Source: Scylla paramamosain (taxonomy: Eukaryota > Arthropoda > Malacostraca > Decapoda > Portunidae). Taken from it: a stretch of 64,000 nt of DNA. Below the pieces are notes generated by a model, which worked only from the letters and a program-made list of their open reading frames with translations, did no database searches and was not told the DNA's origin. The DNA is taken from NCBI RefSeq assembly GCF_035594125.1, contig NC_087161.1, positions 7,940,001 through 8,004,000 of the forward strand, written 5' to 3'. The first letter of the stretch is position 1. Each line of letters opens with the position of its first letter. This document shows positions 10,457 to 20,159 of this stretch, piece by piece. Position numbers and translations under genes: made by a program.

Positions 10457-12312
10457 TCAAAAATTGATGAATAAGTGTCTTGAAACCTCCCTCTTAAAGG
10501 AATTCAAGTCATAGGAAGGTGGAAATACAGAAACAGGCAGGGAGTTCCAGAGTTTACCAGAGAAAGCGATGAATGATTGAGAGTACTCAACTCTTGCGTT
10601 AGAGAGGTGGACAGAAAAGGGGTGAGAGAAAGAAGAAATTCTTGTGCAGCGAGGCCGCGGGAGGAGAGGAGGCATGCAGTTAGCAAGATCAGAAGAGCAG
10701 TTAGCATGAAAATAGCGGTAGAAGACAGCTAAAGATGCAACATTGCAGTGGTGAGAGAGAGGCTGAAGACAGTCAGTTAGAGGAGAGGAGTTGATGAAAT
10801 GAGAAGTTTTTGATTCCACCCTGTCTAAAAGAGCAGTATAAGTGGAATCCTCCCAGACATGTGAAGCATACTCCATACATGGACAGATAAGGCCCTTGTA
10901 CAGAGTTAGCACCTGGTGGGTGAGAAAAACTGGCGGAGACGTCTCAGAACACCTAACTTCATAGAAGCTGTTCTAGCTAGAGATGAGATGTGAAGTTTCA
11001 GTTCAGATTATAAGAAAAGGACAGACCAAGGATGTTCAGTGTAGAAGAGGGGGACAGTTGAGTGTCATTGAAGAAGAGGGGATAGTTGTCTGGAAGGTTG
11101 TGTTAAGTTGATAGATGGAGTAATTGAGTTTTTGAGGCATTGAACAATACCAAGTTTGCTCTGCCCCAATCAGAAATTTTAGAAAGATCAGAAGTCAAGC
11201 GTTCTGTGGCTTCCCTGCATGAAATATTTACCTCCTGAAGGGTTGGACGTCTATGAAAAGACGTGAAAAAGTGCTGGGTGGTATCATCAGCGTAGGAGTG
11301 GATAGGACAAGAAGTTTGGTTTAGAAGATCATTAATGAATAAGAAGAAGAGAGTGGGTAACAGGACAGAACCCTGAGGAACACCACTGTTAATAGATTTA
11401 GGAGAAGAACAGTGACCGTCTACCACAGCAGCAATAGAACGGTCAGAAAGGAAAATTGAGATGAAGTTATAGAGAGAAGGAGAGAAGCTGTAGGAGGGTA
11501 GTTTGGAAATCAAAGCTTTGTGCCAGACTCTATCAAAAGCTTTTGATATGTCCAAGGCAACAGCAAAAGTTTCACCAAAATCTCTAAAAGAGGATGACCA
11601 AGACTCAGTAAGGAAAGTCAGAAGATCACCAGTAGAGCGGCCTTGACGGAACCCATACTGCCGATCAGATAGAAGGTTGTGAAGTGATAGATGTTTAAGA
11701 ATCTTCCTGTTGAGGATAGATTCAAAAACTTTAGATGGGCAGGAAATTAAAGCAATAGGATGGTAGTTTGAGGGATTAGAACAGTCACCCTTTTTAGGAA
11801 CAGGTTGAATGTAGGCAAACTTCCAGCAAGAAGGAAAGGTAGATGTTGACAGACAGAGCTGAAAGAGTTTGACTAGGCAAGGTGCAAGCTCAGAGGCACA
11901 ATTTCGGAGAACAATAGGAGGGTCCCCATCAGGTCCATAAGCCTTCCATGGGTTTAGGCCAGCGAGGGCATGGAAAACATCATTGCGAAGAATTTTAATA
12001 CGTGGCATGAAGAAGTCAGAGGGTGGAGGAGAGGGAGGAACAAGCCCAGAATCATCCAAGGTAGAGTTTTTTTGCAAAGGTTTGAGCGAAGAGTTCAGCT
12101 TTAGAAATAGAGGTGATAGCAGTGGTGCCATCTGGTTGAAACAGAGGAGGGAAAGAAGAAGAAGCAAAGTTATAGGCGATATTTTTGGCTAGATGCCAGA
12201 AGTCATGAGGGGAGTTAGATCTTGAAAGGTTTTGACACTTTCTGTTAATGAAGGAGTTTTTGGCTAGTTGGAGAACAGACAGCATGGTTCCGGACAGAAA
12301 TATAAATTGCAT
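10457..12312 (-). pseudogene. Jockey-like LINE RT and C-terminal region, copy A
   Basis: Main open part 12167-11103 (354 codons): AYGPDGDPPIVLRNCA, then WKFAYIQPVPKKGD, YHPIALISC, RQYGFRQGRSTGDLL, ALDISKAFDRVWHKALISKL, NSGVPQGSVL and the catalytic HSYADDTTQ (YADD at about 11283-11294). Upstream is SFINRKCQNLSRSN (12312-12052), overlapping in another frame. Downstream 10912-10457 encodes the C-terminus with CMEYASHVW and [13 protein letters not shown]. At least two frameshifts. Confidence 0.85.
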
Positions 12313-12497
12313 GAGATTCTGGTGATGGTAGGCTTAAGTACCTTTTGTGGGCCACGTCTCTATCATGTAAAGCACGAGAACAAGCTGTGTTAAAACCACG
12401 GTTTAGAAGATTTAGGACGAGAAAATGACTGAGGAATGTATGCCTCCATGCCAGACACTATCACCTCTGTTATGCACTCAGCACCTAAAGACGAGTC

Positions 12498-13077
12498 TCA
12501 GACACGGAAGCAGTAGTCATTCCAAGGAAAATCAGCAAAATACCTCCTCAGGTCCCTCCAACTAGCAGAGGCAAAACGCCACAGGCACCTTCGCTTAGGG
12601 GGATCCTGAGGAGGGATCGGAGCAATAGGACAAGATACAGATATGAGATTGTGATCGGAGGAGCCCAACGGAGAAGAAAGGGTGACAGCAAAAGCAGGAT
12701 TAGAGGTCAGGAAAAGGTCAAGAATGTTGAACGTATCTCCAAGATGGTCAGGAATACAAGTAGGGTGTTGCACCAATTGCTCTAGGTCGTGGAGGATAGC
12801 AAAGTTGTAGGCTAGTTCACCAGGATGGTCAGTGAAGGGAGAGGAAGGCCAAAGCTGGTGGTGAACATTGAAGTCTCCAAGAATGGAAATTTCTGCAAAA
12901 GGGAAGAGAGTCAGAATGTTCTCCACTTTGGAAGTAGTCAAAGAATCTCTTATACTCAGAGGAGTTAGGTGAGAGGTATACAGCACAGATAAATTTAGTT
13001 TGAGAGTGACTCTGTAGTCGTAGCCAAATGGTGGAAAACTCGGAAGATTCAAGAGCGTGGGCACGAAAGCAGGTTAA
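12498..13077 (-). pseudogene. Jockey-like LINE endonuclease domain, copy A
   Basis: Open frame 13064-12498 contains [15 protein letters not shown] and [14 protein letters not shown], the two most conserved blocks of APE-type LINE endonucleases (catalytic Asp/Asn and the SDH triad). The protein start is missing because of 5' truncation. A stop separates it from the RT part. Confidence 0.85.
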
Positions 13078-13239
13078 GTAACAGAAATATCTCCTGATCA
13101 TGATGGCCTAGTAAGAAAGGTTAAGGTCCTGGTGTCAGACTGTAATCTCGACAATCAGGGAAGACGCACAAAGGCAAACAGGACCATCATAGAGAAGCCA
13201 ATACATAGTCTACTATTGCTGTTAGAAGGTAATGCATAA
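13078..13239 (+). pseudogene. BEL/Pao pol C-terminus (after LINE)
   Basis: After the LINE the BEL/Pao frame resumes with DHDGLVRKVKVLVSD and ends at TAA 13237-13239 after RTIIEKPIHSLLLLLEGNA. VRKVKV followed by a PIHKL-like motif is the standard C-terminus of BEL/Pao integrases. Confidence 0.85.
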
Positions 13240-13362
13240 TAATAGACTGGAGTATCCCCACCAAGGAGCCAGTGTAACAAAACATATTATGTGCTAATCC
13301 TAGTTTTAAGGTACATACTAATGTTAATTTAAGGTAAATTGTTACACAATTTAGGGGAGCCA

Positions 13363-13891
13363 TGTTACTGTATGTAAAGTGTATGTACCTCACATCATTA
13401 TTCCTCGGCATTCATAAGTGAAATGTTCAATAGTTTTCTATTTGCATGAAAACGTGTAATGTGTGTAAATATCAGTATTCAATGCTATATTAAGCACCAA
13501 AGCCTATGCTCACTTGTTAGTAGAGTGTGATTAACCCACTGGTCACCTGCGGACATCACTCATGGCCAAGTTGCGCTCAGACAAAGACGGGCAGGATGGT
13601 GACTGAGGTAAATACTTTAATTTTGTAATAAAAACTGATTGTCATAGTGCCAAGTTGATTGCATGTATTGTTAATGAATATTGTAATATGTTGAAAGTGT
13701 TTAATATCAGTGTATAATGTTATTTTGTAAGAAACAGAGACCGAGAACTTGTTCGCAGTTCTTACGGTCATGCCTACCTCATCAATAAAAATCAGAGAGA
13801 GAGCTGCCTTTCCTCAACCCTACAATGATGGGGTATGATCAGTAAAACAGATCATCTGAGAGCCAATTGATGCCCAGCCGGTGCGGCTACA
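13363..13891 (+). repeat. 3' LTR of BEL/Pao element
   Basis: Pairs with the 5' LTR from TGTTACTG to GCGGCTACA, with scattered substitutions and small indels. AATAAA lies near 13783. Confidence 0.92.
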
Positions 13892-13972
13892 CCACTCAAA
13901 AACTGTATTAGTAGCATGCTTAAACGTATTAAGGACTTAATTGCTGCCAAAGGACGCTTTACTCACTACTGA
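13892..13972 (+). pseudogene. Tc1-like transposase, 3' portion (element 1)
   Basis: Immediately after the 3' LTR the sequence encodes MLKRIKDLIAAKGRFTHY followed by TGA, the usual Tc1 C-terminus (RIK..I.AKG). The five bases at the junction repeat those at 3331-3335, proving this is the other half of the frame cut at 3335. Confidence 0.85.
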
Positions 13973-14153
13973 AAATGAAAGTCATTGCAAAAAATTTTTC
14001 AATAAATAGCCTAATTTTAATCATACATATTTATTTATGCAAATTAACTTCGTTTTTTTTTATGAATTTATGTTGAAAGAACATTTCCAGCTGATAAAAT
14101 AATAATAGATTGAAAATTTTGTTTCAAAATCCAGTAAATGTCATAACAAGGAA

Positions 14154-14182
14154 GGTGCGTCTAATAATTTGGCCAGGGACTG
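14154..14182 (-). repeat. Right TIR of Tc1/mariner element 1
   Basis: Reverse complement of the left end; outer tip CAGTCCCTGGCC is complete here. Followed by TA at 14183-14184. Confidence 0.85.
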
Positions 14183-14360
14183 TATATTATCATAGACTAC
14201 ACATTGACACGACCGCCTAGTGTGTGTGCGTGTGTGTGCCCTTCTCTCTCTCTCTCTCTCTCTCTCTCCTGACAGATATCACTTTTACATCGCTAAACAT
14301 GCATAGTCGGTGTGCGTGTGTGTGTGTGTGTAGAGATACACACACACACACACACACACC
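14183..14360. repeat. Clustered (GT)n, (CT)n and (CA)n microsatellites
   Basis: Short GT run from 14220, CT run about 14244-14268, GT run about 14310-14331, then CA run to 14359 that ends at the SINE. No gene. Confidence 0.9.
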
Positions 14361-14632
14361 GCATAGTATAGTGGTTAGCATGCTCAGCTCACAACCAAGA
14401 AGGCCCGGGTTCAAATCCCATGCGCGGCGAGGCAAATGGGTGAGCCTCTTAATGTGTAGCCCCTGTTCACCAAGTAGGTACGGAATGTAACTCAAGGGGT
14501 TGTGACCTCACTGTCCCAGTGTGTGGTGTGCCATTGGTCTCAGTCCTACCCGAAGATCGGTCACTATGAGCTCTGAGCTCTTTCCGTAGGGGAACGGCTG
14601 GCTGGATGACCAGCAGACGACCGTAGCTGAAT
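14361..14632 (+). mobile_element. tRNA-derived SINE
   Basis: The first 65 bp resemble a tRNA: A-box-like TAGTGGTTAGCATG at 14369-14382 and B-box GGGTTCAAATCCC at 14407-14419, the two internal RNA polymerase III promoter elements. A non-tRNA body of about 200 bp follows, then a CACATACACACA tail. A 3' extension fused to a tRNA-like head plus a simple-repeat tail is the definition of a tRNA-derived SINE. I do not call a working tRNA: the acceptor stem does not close well and the sequence continues into the body. Confidence 0.75.
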
Positions 14633-14691
14633 CACATACACACATACAGGCTATGCATGTCTAGCGACGTAAAAGTGATCATATATCTATC

Positions 14692-14692
<1 letters not shown>

Positions 14693-14734
<42 letters not shown>
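14693..14734. repeat. (GA)n microsatellite
   Basis: About 21 GA units directly upstream of the second Tc1-like element. Confidence 0.95.
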
Positions 14735-14738
<4 letters not shown>

Positions 14739-15117
14739 AGCAAGACATACAACCAGGCAAACAGACAGACAGACAGACCCATTGCCGCCTTTGCCCCAAA
14801 ACACACACACACACTAAATATGTCAAGCGACCTACAGTCAACACGGTTCGAAATGAGAATTTCTACAATTTTCATTTCAAACCGCATTTTTTGGGATCCA
14901 TATCATACCTCCCTAAAAAGAATCATGTGGGAGAAATTGATTAATTGGCAACTTTCATTCAGTCACCCGCACTTGCCCCGGGAAAGAAAGGTTGTTACTG
15001 CCCGATTGTTGTCCATGTGGGATACGTTGTTTGTGTGGCTGCTCTTATCATTACGTGTTTGCACCCATTATACATTGAGTGTTGGGGTGTGCCACGCCCT
15101 TAGAACGATGTCTGGAA

Positions 15118-15728
15118 AATATACAAAGCATGATAACATTGTGAGAGTTGTTGAACTCCATAAAGTGGGAAAGAAAAATAGAGAAATAGCTTAATTTACT
15201 TGTGTGAACAAGAAGACAGTGTTTCGACTGCCCCAGGGGGAGGGGGGTGATAATGCCCTTGAACATAAACTTGGTGGGGGCAAGGCCCTGAAGATTCCTC
15301 CAAAGACTTTTAATGCTTTTAAAGCGTCAACTGGACCTTAATCCATCAATTACTGCCAAGGAACTCAAAGAAAAGAACCGCAAGATCCTTGGAAACATCG
15401 CCATCAGGACAATTCAAGAGAATAATCGAGAAGCTGGAATATTCAAAGGTGAAAGCTCGGGTCAAGCCCCTCGTAACTGATAAGCAACGGCGCTGCCATG
15501 TGCAATTTGCAAAGGACCATAGGAAGTGGGACCTTGTCCAGTGGCGTAAGGTCCTTTGGACTTTTGCATCAGTGAGAGCATGGGAACCAAGCTGTGGAAG
15601 TCGCCCACTACATCACTGTGCGACCCATGCCTGACTGTCATTACCAGTATTAAGCACCCGCCCTATCTTATGGTGTGGGGCACCTTTGGCTATGGTGTTT
15701 TAGGAAATCTTGTTATTCTTCCAGAGAG
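15118..15728 (+). pseudogene. Tc1-like transposase 2, N-terminal portion
   Basis: ATG at 15118 opens MSGKYTKHDNIVRVVELHKV, a helix-turn-helix DNA-binding start typical of Tc1 transposases. A TAA stop and frameshifts follow. Later blocks are AIRTIQERI-like, QRRCHVQFAKDHRKWDLVQW and PYLMVWGTFGYGVLGNLVIL. The first catalytic Asp region, expected just after VLW, appears deleted with a frame change. Confidence 0.75.
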
Positions 15729-16249
15729 TTCAGGACTATTCGACCATACTATTTTCGGCCATGATTTTTTTTTACGGCCGTTAGAACTTTAGGGTGTTCG
15801 GAATTTCGACTGAAGATGTTTGGGCCAAATGACGTGAAAGCCCCAAGCTGCTTTCGGCTGTGGGATATTTTGGTCGAAATTTTAAATTAATTCATATTGA
15901 TAATAATGACAATAATAATGATAAGACGTTTCATTTGCAGGAATTCATACAAAATAAACATGGAGGACAAACTAGCACAGCAAGAGCAAACCTTAAAGAT
16001 AGTGGCATATTAACATATTAACGTCCTATTAACATCGTCATCTAAAAGATTTATAAAAAAAAAATAAATAACATCCTAAAATAAAAGGACATCATTATTC
16101 AATACAAGGTGCTGTGAGGTGATTGCAGGCTGTCAGAAGCTGGAAGGTTTTCAGTTCTTTATTGATATATTTATCCCATATGCTAAACAAACGACTTCAC
16201 ATGATTTTAAAATGTTTCTTTTGGTAGCGCTTTCTTGTACTAACTTCAC

Positions 16250-17234
16250 ATGCACAAGTGAAGTCTCTGTATGTAACATTTCTGTTAATTTATACGAATG
16301 CACACCTGCAAGTCCACGACTATTCAGTCTCCTATGTCACACCTCAACATCGTTGTTTGTGCGAACGCTCATGTTAAATACACTCTATGTGTCTGGACTC
16401 CACAAGCTACTCTTTATCCACGTTTTCCTCACGTATGCAATCAGTTCCTGAATCTTAGGGTTAATAGGTTGTGCGTGTAATGCCAATTTCTCAAATGTTG
16501 GTTTTAGGTGCTCTTCAGGTATGTATGAGAATGTGACTACCTCTTTAATATAGGAATGAATAGCCCCAGACATTTAATAAGGCACTCGATGGCCAAGAGA
16601 ATCCATCTTTCTCCACACAGCTTGACGCTAATGGAAACTACATCCCTTTATGATGCTATCAGGAAATATGCTCCTTATTGCTTTCCAAAAACTAGCCTCA
16701 AAGTCAGTCACTACAGTCTGTAATTTTATCTATGAAATTATCCTATTTATGACCTTATAATCTCTTTTGCGTTCCCTACTCATTAAAACAAACATGAGTG
16801 GGATTTGTTTCACATGTTCCTCTTCTTTTATAAATGTATGTATCGAGTAAAGTTGCACGAAAGGAGCCTTAACAATATGGAAGGTGCCATCACAGTACTA
16901 TGTTTTGGCATCCTTAAGTAGGTCTTTCTGTCTTGTACTTGAAAAAAGTTAAATGGTGAGCATCATCAACAACAACATCACACATCGGGAAATCATCTGG
17001 TATGTTATCTTTATTGAGGCTGAATGTGAGGTCCTTTGGATTCTTAAGTCTCTTGCCTTGTCTTTTCCTGTTGATAGATCATGCCAGGTTGTAAGGATTA
17101 GGTAGGCTACTGGATAAAGGGTCAGATGTAATGTTGCTAGCCATGACTTCTTCTATGATAGTGAGTGCTGATCTGAACACTTCATTTCCACCACGTTTCT
17201 TGACCTCAGCATAAATCTTGAGGAACTGCTCTCA
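16250..17234 (-). pseudogene. MULE transposase domain, decayed
   Basis: Minus-strand fragments show the MULE signature: YCDGTFHIVKAPFVQLYS (first Asp, codons near 16886-16897), KQIPLMFVLMSRERKRDY, VVTDFEASFWKAIRSIFP (second Asp, near 16700) with a following GC.FH, and VRTNNDVEV before HRRLNSRG (Glu codon at 16343-16345). The spacing and the T-N-N-.-.-E block fit Mutator-like transposases. Several stops and frame changes separate the pieces. The best open piece is 16573-16385 (EEHLKPTFEKLALHAQ). Confidence 0.75.
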
Positions 17235-17498
17235 TCATGTTTGGACAGGATGGTTGTGTGAGTGCAAAGAAGGAACATGTATATCACCATCTTGAGTCAC
17301 CTTTGCTTGGCATGGTCCAATTCTACCTCGAGATTTACATTTCAATATAATCTTGGAACCCTTATAGGATTTGTCAACCTTTACCGAATAGCTGAATCCA
17401 TGCGAGTCCACAAATAAATTTCTTCTGCATTTGGTACCTTCTTCAATGCTGTATGAAACAGTATCATACTGTCCAACAGTGGGCAATGTTGAAGGCAT
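17235..17498 (-). pseudogene. FLYWCH-type zinc finger of the MULE
   Basis: 87 codons ending HVPSLHSHNHPVQT. The fold residues GTKCRRNLFVDSHGFSYSV, IILKCKSRGRIGPCQAKV and HSHNH give the FLYWCH pattern (aromatic strand, Cys...Cys, His-x-His). FLYWCH fingers are common DNA-binding parts of animal MULE transposases. The finger itself is intact, but the open frame is only a part of the broken transposase. Confidence 0.75.
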
Positions 17499-17630
17499 TG
17501 TGTCTCAGGCAGGATATCTTCTGGATGATCACAGTTGACAACAAAATTGGATGATACATTGCATGTTTCAGATTGTGTTACAAACTGTGAAAGAGATATG
17601 ACAATAAATAGAAAGAAAAGTAGGCAACGA

Positions 17631-17760
17631 CATTATTATTATTATTATTATTACTTTTATTTTTATTCTTATTTATTTATTTATCTATTTATTTGTTTAA
17701 TTATTATTATTTTTATTTATTTATTTATTTGATTTTATTTATTTATTTTTTTTACAAGTG
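17631..17760. repeat. TTA/TTTA-rich simple repeat
   Basis: Alternating ATT and ATTT units lying between the FLYWCH and PHD-like parts of the MULE. Confidence 0.9.
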
Positions 17761-18146
17761 TATATTATGTCAATTTGGTAAAATAATAAGCAGTAACAAT
17801 GATAGGAAGTACCTTTAGATAAGATTTGAAACAATTTTTGAAAGGTTGACATATTCTAGTTCGTGAACAAAAATTTACGTAAGGTGCAACATTACTCCTG
17901 CCCATGACTCTACTTAAAGGTTCCTTCAAGCAAATGGCAGTGTAGATCTCTACCTGTTTCACCTGTGCATTCATATGTGTATGTGCGTTACTCTGGTTCT
18001 AGATCCATGTCCAGATCATCCTTACTCATTTCGCCCACAGGTACTGAGATTGAAGAACTTTCTGCATTAGGTTGTGGAGCAGATAAAATGGTAGACTGAG
18101 TCCCAGAAGTGATATCATTACTGGTGTGACTGTCAGGAACTGAACA

Positions 18147-18332
18147 CTGAGAACAATATCAACTGGGTAGCTTGTTGTCTCCATTGATAATATCAAGATA
18201 CTGTTGCCTGGAAAAACCAGTGTTGCAAGCATGATGTTGCCATTTGTTACATCCATCACATTGAAATGCATGCTGATTACATTGTATTACTTTGGTACAC
18301 ACAAGGCACAGTGGAGCTCTTTCTTGAGACAT
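18147..18332 (-). pseudogene. PHD-like zinc finger at the MULE N-terminus
   Basis: Start ATG at 18332 (MSQERAPLCLVC). Ligands run CLVC, FQCDGC, WQHHAC and YCSQC, the C-C-C-C-H-C-C-C order of a PHD finger. One TGA lies where PHD fingers have Trp before the last Cys pair (Trp codon to stop). Downstream is an acidic tail SKDDLDMDLE. It reads in the direction of the FLYWCH and transposase parts and inside the same target duplication, so I treat it as the N-terminal domain of the same protein. Confidence 0.6.
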
Positions 18333-18595
18333 GTTGTCTGGACAGGGCAGGGGCAAGAAGTACCTGACAGTGTCACCAAATGGCCTGTGATCAATTTGGG
18401 TTATGGATTCAATAGTTTGGTACTTCATAAATCTTTTTTCACACACACGCACACTTATTTCTTAAGTACTTTAAGTGTATTAAGGTCATTTAGGGGGTAT
18501 ATGATTTAGGACACCTGTTGTTTCAGCTGTTATACGATTTGGCCATTTGCCAGTTTGAATGTTACAGCCAAAATGACCAGGACCCTTCCAAAGAG

Positions 18596-18877
18596 CCACA
18601 CTGTTAACTCTATACATTGTTAAACTGCTCGAGGTCAATTTAGCAGAGTGGTTCGCCAAAACTGGCTGCAGGATCCTGCAGCTGGACAGCACCCCTTGCT
18701 ACACCTCAAGGGCAGTCAAAAAGTGGCTCTCTGACAACAAGGTTGAGTATATCCAAGATTGGCCTGGCCAATCACCTGATATATCCCCCATTGAGAACCT
18801 CTGGGGGATAATGAAATGCCACCTTTGTCAGGAAGATACAGCAATGATCCCCAAGCTCAAAGTTGCAATCCAGAAGG
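18596..18877 (+). pseudogene. Tc1-like transposase 2, catalytic C-terminal half
   Basis: Encodes VNLAEWFAKTGCRILQLD, STPCYTSRAVKKWL, DWPGQSPDISPIENLWGIMK. The second Asp (QLD) and final Glu (PIEN) are present with 35 residues between, so DD35E spacing. A frame change near 18620 precedes it. The frame stops at the LINE insertion after KLKVAIQK and resumes at 19378. Confidence 0.8.
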
Positions 18878-19377
18878 TTTTTTTTTTTCTGCTTTATGTA
18901 GGAAGGACACTGGGCAAGGGCAACAAAAATCCAATAAAAAAAAATGCTCACTGAAATGCCAGTCCCATAAAAGGGTCAAAGCAGTAGTCAAAAATTGATG
19001 AATAAGTGTCTTGAAACCTCCCTCTTGAAGGAATTCAAGTCATAGGAAGGTGGAAATACAGAAGCAGGCAGGGAGTTTCAGAGTTTACCAGAGAAAGGGA
19101 TGAATGATTGAGAATATGGGTTAACTCTTACGTTAGAGAGGTGGACAGAATAGGGGTGAGAGAAATAAGAAAGTCTTGTACAGCAAGGCCACGGGAGGAG
19201 GGGAGGCATGCAGTTAGCAAGATCAGAAGAGCAGTTAGCATGAAAATAGTGGTAGAAGACAGCTAGAGATGCAACATTGCAGTGGTGAGAGAGAAGCTGA
19301 AGACAGTCAGTTAGAGGAGAGGAGTTGATGAGACGAAAAGCTTTTGATTCCACCCTGTCTAGAAGAGCAGTATGAGA
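18878..19377 (-). mobile_element. Jockey-like LINE, copy B, 5'-truncated
   Basis: T run at 18878-18889 followed by the family 3' end (CTTTATGTAGGAAGGACACT). Only the 3' UTR and about 100 C-terminal codons (FSGKLW, CNVASLAVFYHYFHANCSS) remain. It sits within the Tc1-like transposase 2 frame. Confidence 0.9.
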
Positions 19378-19471
19378 GGAAATAGCCACTTCCCACTGTC
19401 AGAATTTGGCCGATTTTCTTCTAACGCAACTCCAGGTCACCAAGTCCAAGGGCTTCCCCATTGGGAAGTAG
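19378..19471 (+). pseudogene. Tc1-like transposase 2, extreme C-terminus
   Basis: Right after the LINE: EIATSHCQNLADFLLTQ then VTKSKGFPIGK and TAG at 19469-19471, matching the ends of Tc1 transposases. It joins VAIQK at 18877 in frame. Confidence 0.6.
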
Positions 19472-19561
19472 CATTGATAACGGAAGTGCTAGTTTTTTTT
19501 ATTAATGAAATTGATTTTTCTTCAGTATAATTTAACAATTCTCATTTTTAACCATGCTGAC

Positions 19562-19592
19562 TAACTTAGCCTAATTTAACCTAGCTATGTAA

Positions 19593-19688
<96 letters not shown>

Positions 19689-20159
19689 AACTACCACTAC
19701 TACTACTACTACTACATTCACTTGCACTGGAGAACATTAGGTATAAGGGGAGGAGGAAGAAAGGGTGAAAGGAAATGAGAGAAAGAGGAAGAGAGAGGAG
19801 TGAAAAAGGAAGGAATGGAGGAAGAAAAGCAGAGATGAAGGAAAGGGAGGAGGGAGAGATGGAAGGGAAGAAAGAACTACTACTACTACAACAGGAGACA
19901 ATAAGGTGAAATAGTTACAATTTTCTAACCAAGCAAGAGAATTAGTTATACCTAGTGATACACTTTCCTCTGCGAGGTGAAGTTATAATTTTTCAGTTCA
20001 CTTTGTTCATTTTTTTTTTCTATTTAATTTCAGTTATTGAAATACTTATAGCTACAATTGAATTATTCATTTTCTTACATTTTTTCTATATTTTTCTTTT
20101 CTTTTCTCATGTTTTACAATTTCTTATTAATCTTTCAATATTTTGTTTTATAATTTTTT
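19562..20159. repeat. (TC)n microsatellite and simple A/T-rich sequence, no gene
   Basis: About 45 CT units at 19592-19682, an ACT-rich stretch to 19715, purine-rich GGAAG sequence to 19880, then T-rich low-complexity DNA. Nothing coding recognised. Confidence 0.85.

Larger units (their letters stand above)
10350..13077 (-). mobile_element. Jockey-like LINE, copy A, inserted in BEL/Pao pol
   Basis: Minus-strand non-LTR retrotransposon. Its poly-A tail is the T run at 10350-10364. The 3' end shared by all copies reads GCCAGTGTCCTTCCTACAT before the A tail. It holds an apurinic-type endonuclease, RT and a C-terminal region, 5'-truncated near GCAGGTT. Removing it joins GGGAAGAG to GTAACAGAAATATC with the BEL/Pao frame restored (W-K-L-G-R-V then T-E-I-S-P), which fixes the insertion point. 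No clear target duplication. Confidence 0.9.
3336..13891 (+). mobile_element. BEL/Pao LTR retrotransposon, decayed, carrying a LINE insertion
   Basis: LTRs of about 530 bp (3336-3865 and 13363-13891) begin TGTTACTGTATG and end GTGCGGCTACA. Flanking five-base sequences TCACT (3331-3335) and CCACT (13892-13896) are a target duplication with one mismatch. Internal order: coiled-coil gag, CCHC knuckles, aspartic protease-like region, RT with YVDD, RNase H-like region, integrase. The RT block with FYVDDG and the H2C2 integrase are BEL/Pao-like. A purine stretch AGGGGAG before the 3' LTR is the likely polypurine tract. Multiple frameshifts break the genes. A 2.7-kb LINE interrupts the end of pol. 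Confidence 0.9.
15729..18584 (-). mobile_element. Mutator-like element (MULE) with PHD-like and FLYWCH fingers
   Basis: An insertion inside Tc1-like element 2, flanked by CTTCCAGAGAG (15718-15728) and CTTCCAAAGAG (18585-18595), an 11-bp direct repeat with one mismatch, in line with the 8-11 bp duplications of MULEs. On minus it encodes, in order, a PHD-like finger, a FLYWCH finger and a MULE DDE transposase. I see only weak similarity between its two ends, so terminal inverted repeats are uncertain. Coding parts carry stops. Confidence 0.75.
14835..19561 (+). mobile_element. Tc1-like element 2 (DD35E spacing), split by a MULE and a LINE
   Basis: Imperfect inverted ends: left CAGTCAACACGGTTCGAAAT (14835 on) and right, read inward, GTCAGCATGGTTAAAAATGA (from 19561), both bordered by TA. 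The transposase is encoded in three blocks on plus: 15118-15728, 18596-18877 and 19378-19471. The first gap is a Mutator-like element and the second a jockey-like LINE. Without these inserts the element is about 1.4 kb. Confidence 0.75.

Noticed and set aside
14361..14430. A functional tRNA gene
   Set aside because: A and B boxes are present, but the stems do not close convincingly and the sequence runs into a SINE body and repeat tail.
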